A DNA stretch of 64,000 nt from Micropruina sp. (GTDB taxonomy: Bacteria; Actinomycetota; Actinomycetes; Propionibacteriales; Propionibacteriaceae), in NCBI GenBank assembly GCA_016716635.1, contig JADJVZ010000013.1, positions 1 through 64,000 on the forward strand, in the 5' to 3' direction. The notes under the pieces were generated by a model. That model worked only from the letters and a program-made list of their open reading frames with translations. It did not search any database and was not told the origin of the DNA. Numbering within the stretch: position 1 is the stretch's first letter; every line of letters begins with the position of its first letter. A program made the translations under genes and the position numbers. This document shows positions 58,582-64,000 of this stretch, one piece after another.

Positions 58582-61500
58582 TCACCGGCTACTGGCGACC
58601 GATGCCTTTCCGGCGTGCTTCGCCACACCCGGGACCGTCGGCTGCGTCTGATCCGTGATGGACGCGGGAGCGACCGCCGTGGCGCTCCCGGTGGTATCCG
58701 CGGCCTTCGCAGCCGGCAACGGCGGCGTCACCGTCGTTGACCCGTTCCACGTCGACCCCGTCCACACGGTGCCCTGGCGGGTCACCACGGTGCAGTAGCT
58801 CGTCGTCGGGCACGAGATCTCCCACGCCACCCCGGGGATCGTCGCGGACACCGTCCACTTCGTCCCGTCCCATTGGATCAGGTCGCCGTTGGTGGCCGCC
58901 GCGAAACAGACCGACGCGGTCGGGCAGGACACGCTGGTGATGTCCGCAGCCTCGTAGGTCAACCACGTCACGGACGTGCCGTTGAACGTGCCGAACTTGC
59001 CGCTCGTCGACACCGCCACACAGGACGTCGCCGAGCTACACGAGATCCCGTTGACCGTCTCGGCGGCGGACGCCGACACCGACGTCCAGGACGTGCCGTT
59101 CCACTTCGAGAACGCCGTCCCCGACGCCGCGAGGCAGAAGCTGTTCGCCGAACACGACACCGCAACCCCTGCCGAGCCCAATGTGATCGGAGCACCGTTG
59201 GCGCTTCCGGTGGTCTGGATCACCCGCCCGTCGGCCATCCCCACCATGCAGTAACCGGCCGTCGGGCAACTCACGTTGCTGGCGGCGACGCCTAAGCCGA
59301 GGGACGTCCCGGCCGACCAGGTCGTCATGTCGGCCGACACGTAGATCTTCCCCTCCGCTGAGACGGCCGCACAGAACGTCTTGGCTGGGCAGGACACATC
59401 GACAAGCTGGTTGGGCTTACCCGACGTCACCGTGGCCTTGGACGCGATCGCTCCGGTCACGATCTTGGCTGCAAAACCCTGCACGGTGCCAATGCAACTA
59501 GCTGTACCCGGGACACAGCTCACGTCGCTGAACGACAGGTAAGGATCGGGGTAGGCCTTCGAGGCACCGGAACTGTTGTAAACCACGTCCCCCATTCCGT
59601 AGAAGAAGGCGTTGTTGTCGGGCCGGGCAGTGACGAAGTACGGCGTGGGGTCCGTGCCGCTCCACTGAATGGGTCCGGACGACCACAGGTAGCTGGCAGG
59701 CGAGTAGTCCATCCGCGAGGCGCCGCCGTTGGTCAGCGCCGTGCAGAGGCTGCCCGTGCCACACGACAGGGCAGTCACCGTCGCCCCCACGGAGTTGGTG
59801 TCGTACCAGGTGCCCGTGTCGAACTCGACGGCGGCACCCGCGCGGTTGACGGCCAGGCAGTAGTTCTGCGTCGGGCACGAAATCAGGAAGGGGGTTGGCG
59901 TGCTGTTAAACAGAGTCCAACCACCCCAGCCGCCGGATATGTACTGGATGGCGTAGGACTCGTAGTCCGTCGCCATGCAGGAGTTACCCGCGCACGACAC
60001 GTCGTACGCCCACAGATCCGGGCGCGAGATGTCCGTCCAGGTGCCGCCTTGGTAGTACCAGGTCTTCTCGTCCGCGGTGACCATGCAGATGCCGTTGGCG
60101 GAGCAGGACGCGTTGGCCGAGTAGCTGACCCCGCCCGCCTTGAGCGTCTTGGTGGACTCGGTGCCGTTGTTGTTGATGTAAGCGATGCCGTCGGTCCCCA
60201 CGCGGACGCAGAACGTCGGCGACACACACCCGACCTCCCAGAGAGCGACGGTTTCGGGAGCGATACGCGTGGGCGCGCTCCACGTCGTTCCGTTCCAGGT
60301 CACATAGTTGCCGTAGTTGTCGACGGCCTCACACCACGCTGAGGTGGGGCAAGCCATGTCATTGAGATACCCCTGCGCCGGGACGTGGTCGGTGTACTTC
60401 CAGACCATCGGGTTCGCCGCCGGCTCTCCGGACACGTACCCCAAAATGTCCACGATCAGGTCGGTCTTCGCGTGCGAATACAGGTTGATCTTGCCGTCCG
60501 ACCCGACCTTCACCAGAACGCTGTTCGCCACCGGGGCACCCGGGGTGTAGTTCACCACGGAGGTGGTCGGCATGGTGGATCCGCTCGGCCACACGGCAAT
60601 ATGACCTGCGCCTGCCTGGTTCACGACAGTCACATTCACCATGACCGCGGTCACCTGCGAGGTGGGGACGCCGTTCGCGGCGCCCAGGACGCCGAGGCTG
60701 ATCGTGCCCCCAGCCGGGACAGATGTGCTGCTGCGGGTATCCAGCTGCCGCACCGGCGCCAGGCCGTGATAGTCGCTCCCAATCGGGGCGATCGCTGACA
60801 AGTCCGCGATGATGTGCGTCGCCGCTGGCGTGAAAATACACACATTGCCCGACGCCGACACCTTCGACACCGCCAAGCCCGCGACGGTTTGACCGGCGAC
60901 ATAGTTCAGGTTGGACGCGTTCGGACGATCCGTGTCACACGGGAACGCCGTCAAGAAGCCCGCAGCCGCCGGCGCCACCGACGTCAAGTTCAACGCCACC
61001 GCCGCCGGATACAAACCCTGCGCATTCGCTGGCACATGCACCCGCACCACGCCATTCGCCGGGACAGCCCCCGTGCCCGACGTGCCCACTCCGAACCGGG
61101 TATCCAACAACCGCGATGGCACCTGCGGGGTCAGATTCGCCGACGCTCCCGCCGGGAAGTAGCCGGTGACATCCAGCAGCAAGTGCCCCTGCGCATGAAT
61201 GAACAAATCACCGAACCATCGGCACCCACACCCACCACGATCTGGTTAGGGACCGTCTGCCCGGCCACATAGTTCAGGTTCGAGGCGGTCGGCATCGCCG
61301 ACCCACCCGGCCACGCCGTCACGTGCCCAGCACCCTGCGGGGCCACCACTGTTACATTCGCCACAATCGCCGAGATGCCCGACGGCAACCCGTTCGCCCC
61401 CGCGATCTTCACGTTCACCGTGCCACCCGCCGGGATTGCCGACGTCGTGGCGACGCCAAGCGCGTTACGCGTGTCCAGCACCCGCACCGGCTGAATCGGC

Positions 61501-61613
61501 ACAAACGTGCCCACCGGATGCGCCTCCGCCGTCAATGCAGTCATCCCCGCCAAACCGGCGACCACCACCAGCCACGACACGACCAAACCCAGAACACGCT
61601 TAACACGAGTCAT
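58582..61613 (-). pseudogene. Large exported protein: three LDTR repeats plus Cys-paired propeller-like repeats, one frameshift
   Basis: Starts MTRVKRVLGLVVSWLVVVAGLAGMTALTAEA at ATG 61613, a clear signal peptide. The first LDTR repeat (IQPVRVLDTRNALG) runs to GVGADGSV. A single missing G near 61207 then breaks the frame, and the next frame resumes FIHAQGHLLLDVTGYFPAG without loss. Two more LDTR repeats (VPSRLLDTRFGVG, VRQLDTRSST) follow. About 600 residues of a short repeat, 'SCPT..yC.AV...G....W.G..W', come after, each unit with two cysteines about six apart, likely a disulfide-stabilised beta-propeller. Joined length is about 1010 residues. There is no anchor at the C-terminus. Translation from an internal ATG (61206) would lack the signal peptide. 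Confidence 0.8.
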
Positions 61614-61741
61614 CGCCCCAAAAACCCCTCTTCGGCAACCGGGCATCATCGCCACGGCGTGCTCAGAGTAAACGTGTGCGGGACCTCTGAAGAGCCCGTC
61701 CGCCCTGTGCGCATGGGGACCGGCGCTGGCCACGACCCACA

Positions 61742-61772
61742 GTGCCCCCGCCACTGGCTGTGGCGGGGGCAC
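61742..61772. terminator. Perfect 13-bp hairpin at the gene junction
   Basis: GTGCCCCCGCCAC and GTGGCGGGGGCAC flank a TGGCT loop. It lies upstream of the minus-strand LDTR protein and just before the histidine-kinase stump on the plus strand. It could be a terminator left from a neighbouring unit or mark the rearrangement point. There is no T-tract on either side. Confidence 0.45.
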
Positions 61773-61789
61773 CGGGCGGGGCAGGGTCT

Positions 61790-61963
61790 CAGCTCGCGGT
61801 CACGTCCGGCTGCGGCACCGGGACGGTGGCGAACAGGTCTGGCCATGGGCTGGTCGGCATGCGCGAGCGCGTGTCGTCCGTAGGCGGCACTTTAGAAACG
61901 GGCACGGCGTCGGGGCAGTTCCGCGTTCTTGCCTCCCTGCCAACGGACGGACGGATTGCATGA
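61790..61963 (+). pseudogene. C-terminal stump of a NarL-type sensor histidine kinase
   Basis: The frame reads LAVTSGCGTGTVANRSGHGLVGMRERVSSVGGTLETG and ends FRVLASLPTDGRIA. 'GHGLVGMRERV...GGTLE.G...F.V...LP' is the G2 box and final strands of the HATPase domain in HisKA_3 (NarX/DesK) kinases. Everything before the G1-like part is gone, including sensor, membrane helices and phospho-His. The stop overlaps the response regulator start by four bases (ATGA), the normal coupling of such pairs. The kinase has therefore been cut from the 5' side, with the break at or near the hairpin at 61742-61772. Confidence 0.7.
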
Positions 61964-62631
61964 TCAACGTGGCCATCGTGAACGACCAGGACATGATCCG
62001 GGTCGGACTACGGACGATTTTGGACGCTCAAGCCGACATCACGGTGGTGGCCGAGGTCAGGGACGGGCTGGCGGGGGTGCGGCTGGCCGACGAGGTTAAG
62101 GCCGATGTGATCCTCATGGACATTCGCATGCCGGGCATCGATGGGGTCGAAGCGATCCGGCGGATTCGCGCCAAGCACGGCGCCGCAGCGCCCAAAATCA
62201 TCATCCTGACCACCTACGACCAGGACGATTTCGTGCTCGGCGGCCTGCGAGCCGGCGCCAACGGGTTTCTGAGCAAAGGGGTCTCCCCGACCGAACTCGC
62301 GGACGCGATCCGCGATGTCGCGTCCGGCGGCGGAGTGTTATCGGCGGCGGCCGCCGCCGTCCTGATCGGCAACCTCACCGAGCAGCCGATCGTCCGCACT
62401 GACCCCGCGATGACCGCACGCTTCGAGGAGTTGACCGCCCGGGAGCGCGAGATCGTCGCCGCCATCGTGGCGGGCGCGGGCTACGCGGATATCGCCAAGG
62501 CCATGTACCTGTCGCCACACACCGTGAAGACCCACGCAAACCGAGCCATGACCAAGGTGGGAGCCCACGATCGGGCGCAGCTCGTCAGTTACGCCTTCCA
62601 GGCGGGGTTCGGTACCTCACCCGCGGGCTAG
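61960..62631 (+). CDS. NarL/FixJ-type response regulator
   Basis: 223 residues. The receiver domain has acidic residues near the N-terminus (NDQD), phospho-Asp54 in VILMDIRMPGIDGVEAIRRI, a Thr in IIILTTYDQDDF and Lys in FLSKGVSPTELADAI. The C-terminal LuxR-type helix-turn-helix is LTAREREIVAAIVAGAGYADIAKAMYLSPHTVKTHANRAMTKVGAHDRAQLVSYAF. All phosphorylation residues are intact although the partner kinase just upstream is only a stump. It may answer to another kinase or act unphosphorylated. The membrane protein at 62643 lies convergent, 11 bp beyond its stop. Confidence 0.92.
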   Translation: MINVAIVNDQDMIRVGLRTILDAQADITVVAEVRDGLAGVRLADEVKADVILMDIRMPGIDGVEAIRRIRAKHGAAAPKIIILTTYDQDDFVLGGLRAGANGFLSKGVSPTELADAIRDVASGGGVLSAAAAAVLIGNLTEQPIVRTDPAMTARFEELTAREREIVAAIVAGAGYADIAKAMYLSPHTVKTHANRAMTKVGAHDRAQLVSYAFQAGFGTSPAG

Positions 62632-62642
62632 CGCGCCACCGC

Positions 62643-64000
62643 TCAGGTGGTGAGTAGCACGAAAGACAGGCTGCCGACAGCGACGAGCACGCAGGCCGGC
62701 GCGGGCAGGCCGACAGCGATCAGGGCGCCGACGAGGGCAGCGACATCGAACCCCCTCACGGCCGTGGCCAACGCCCCCAGCGGGACGGGGCCAGCATCCG
62801 TCATGACGTAGCCGGTTTCAAAGTTCGGCGATCCCGCGCCCACCCAGCGGATGGCCCCGGCCAGGCTCGCCACGCCGCACGCCGCGGCGAAGGGCAGCGC
62901 TTGCACAACCGGCACCCCCGCGGCCCACGTGGCCAGCGTCAGGGAACTGATCCAGAGGAGTGTCACCGCGAACGCCCCTGAGGTGAGAGCAAGCCTCAGG
63001 GCGCGCCTCGACAGGGGGAGCGTCCGGGCCAAACCGGGCGCTCGTCCGACAACACGGAGGCTCGACAGGACCAACCCCAGGGCTGGCACCCCGGCGATAG
63101 TGGCTATCGCGAGGGTGGACGGGTGGATCAGCATGCCGACGAACGCCAGCGTCCACACCAGCGGCATGGCGATCAACAAGGCTGGAGACCGACGTGCGAT
63201 CCGAGCGCACTCGTAGCGGACGACGGCCCACCCGCCCGTCCCGCGTTCACCCCGGATACTCCTTCGTCGTCGTCCCGCCAGCCGAGGCGCAACGATGTCG
63301 AGGACAAGACCTCCGTCCGCTCCCTGACTCGCGCCGGTGATGCCCTCGGACCACCGTCCACGCTCAGCCAACGCATAGCGATTCAGGCGCCCCAAGCCCC
63401 GATGGGCCAACCAGCCGGTGTAGGCCGAGAAGGCAAGGAGCAGGAGCGCCGTCACACATCCCGCGATCTCGCTGGGGAGAGTTCCCAACAGCGCAACCGA
63501 GCTCAGTGCGAGGTAGAGCAGGCAGGTGGCGACCAGCAGCACCGTCCAGCTCAGCGGAGGTACGCCCTGCTGGCTCAGCACCGTTGCCGTGATCGCGGAG
63601 GTGGCTGCCACCACACTGGCGGCGACCCACCACCAGCTCACGCCCGCCAGCGCCCACAGGAGGACCCCAGCCACGAGACCGAAGCAGGCCCCCGCGACGG
63701 TGAGTCGACGGAAGGGCGCCGCGAGGAGTTGCCCGCGGTCAACGGGCAAAGACAGCAGCCACGTTGAGGCGGCCGGACCAACGGCAAGGGGCCCGGCCAG
63801 CACGGCAAGCAATGCGACCACAACGCCGCTGGCCGCCGTCCAGAAGATCGGTAACCCGAGGCGAGCTGGAACGCAGGTGGCCGACCATGCTTCGCCGCAG
63901 TCGATGAGGGGGATATGGAAGGAACCGATCACGGACGCCGCCATGGAGCCAAGCATCAGCAGGGCGAAGGCCAGGACGAACCAGTCCGTCCACTCCCACG
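62643..64000 (-). CDS. DUF6297-like multipass membrane protein, 5' end outside window
   Basis: At least 452 residues; the frame stays open through the window edge (WEWTDWFVLAFALLMLGSM before the internal ATG 63956), so the true start lies beyond 64000. It has ten or more hydrophobic helices with an Arg-rich cytoplasmic loop in the middle (RLAGRRRRSIRGERGTGGWAVVRYECARIARRSPALL). The pattern resembles DUF6297, permease-like proteins found in actinobacteria next to ABC ATPase genes. The ATPase would be expected beyond the window. Family assignment is moderate. Confidence 0.6.
   Translation of the reverse strand, partial: WEWTDWFVLAFALLMLGSMAASVIGSFHIPLIDCGEAWSATCVPARLGLPIFWTAASGVVVALLAVLAGPLAVGPAASTWLLSLPVDRGQLLAAPFRRLTVAGACFGLVAGVLLWALAGVSWWWVAASVVAATSAITATVLSQQGVPPLSWTVLLVATCLLYLALSSVALLGTLPSEIAGCVTALLLLAFSAYTGWLAHRGLGRLNRYALAERGRWSEGITGASQGADGGLVLDIVAPRLAGRRRRSIRGERGTGGWAVVRYECARIARRSPALLIAMPLVWTLAFVGMLIHPSTLAIATIAGVPALGLVLSSLRVVGRAPGLARTLPLSRRALRLALTSGAFAVTLLWISSLTLATWAAGVPVVQALPFAAACGVASLAGAIRWVGAGSPNFETGYVMTDAGPVPLGALATAVRGFDVAALVGALIAVGLPAPACVLVAVGSLSFVLLTT

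Overview
The window is high-GC DNA from an actinobacterium, probably from or near the Propionibacteriaceae. The evidence is strong third-position GC bias, frequent GTG starts, actinobacterial families (DUF5318, DUF3152, DUF6297, YhgE/Pip, PIG-V and GT87 mannosyltransferases), an acetate fermentation pair (pta-ackA) and a fruRKA fructose PTS operon. Placement below phylum is inference.

Layout. 1-9.65 kb: a run of genes that are recognisable but broken by small indels: a BTAD/NB-ARC regulator, a long-chain acyl-CoA synthetase, an ACT-domain protein, a repeat-companion-domain protein, a ferric-reductase-like flavoprotein, an AAA ATPase fragment, endonuclease IV and the start of pta. So many in a row suggests poor sequence at a contig end as much as gene decay. 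9.4-12.6 kb: pta-ackA. 13.0-17.7 kb: a lipoprotein, a 608-residue protein with a PD-(D/E)XK-like core and a DUF2135/YfaP-like tail, and a GNAT enzyme. 17.8-20.7 kb: an SDR, a PlsC acyltransferase and an amidase lipoprotein. 20.7-30.5 kb: six minus-strand envelope genes, namely a peptidoglycan amidase with six 'LDTR' repeats, a membrane protein, DUF5318, PBP1A, a GT87 and a PIG-V mannosyltransferase. 30.66 kb: tRNA-Ala(TGC). 31-38.7 kb: two methyltransferases (one truncated), a TDT transporter, and a YhgE/MMPL export pair divergent from a TetR regulator. 39.6-44.1 kb: alcohol dehydrogenase, carboxymuconolactone decarboxylase and Nudix genes, divergent from a persulfide-stress pair (CoA-disulfide-reductase-like/rhodanese fusion plus a CstR-like repressor) with a CsoR-type operator. 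44.8-47.1 kb: a GyrI-like, a DUF1801 and a polytopic membrane protein. 47.2-48.95 kb: rpsF-ssb-rpsR-rplI with a terminator. 49-54.3 kb: DUF3152, an exported protein, a class B PBP, thymidine phosphorylase and GNAT. 54.5-58.4 kb: fruR-fruK-fruA. 58.6-64 kb: a large exported LDTR protein split by one frameshift, a histidine-kinase stump, an intact NarL-type regulator, and a partial DUF6297 membrane protein.

The most unusual non-coding signal is a family of modular palindromic repeats, here called A, B and C. A is an imperfect palindrome of about 75 bp with four copies, three of them just after stop codons. B is a block of 100-145 bp with three copies, two facing each other around a 354-bp core. 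C is a nearly perfect long inverted repeat at 44.35-44.46 kb with a relative at 54.37 kb. No transposase or integrase accompanies them. No CRISPR array, intact IS element or phage module was seen.
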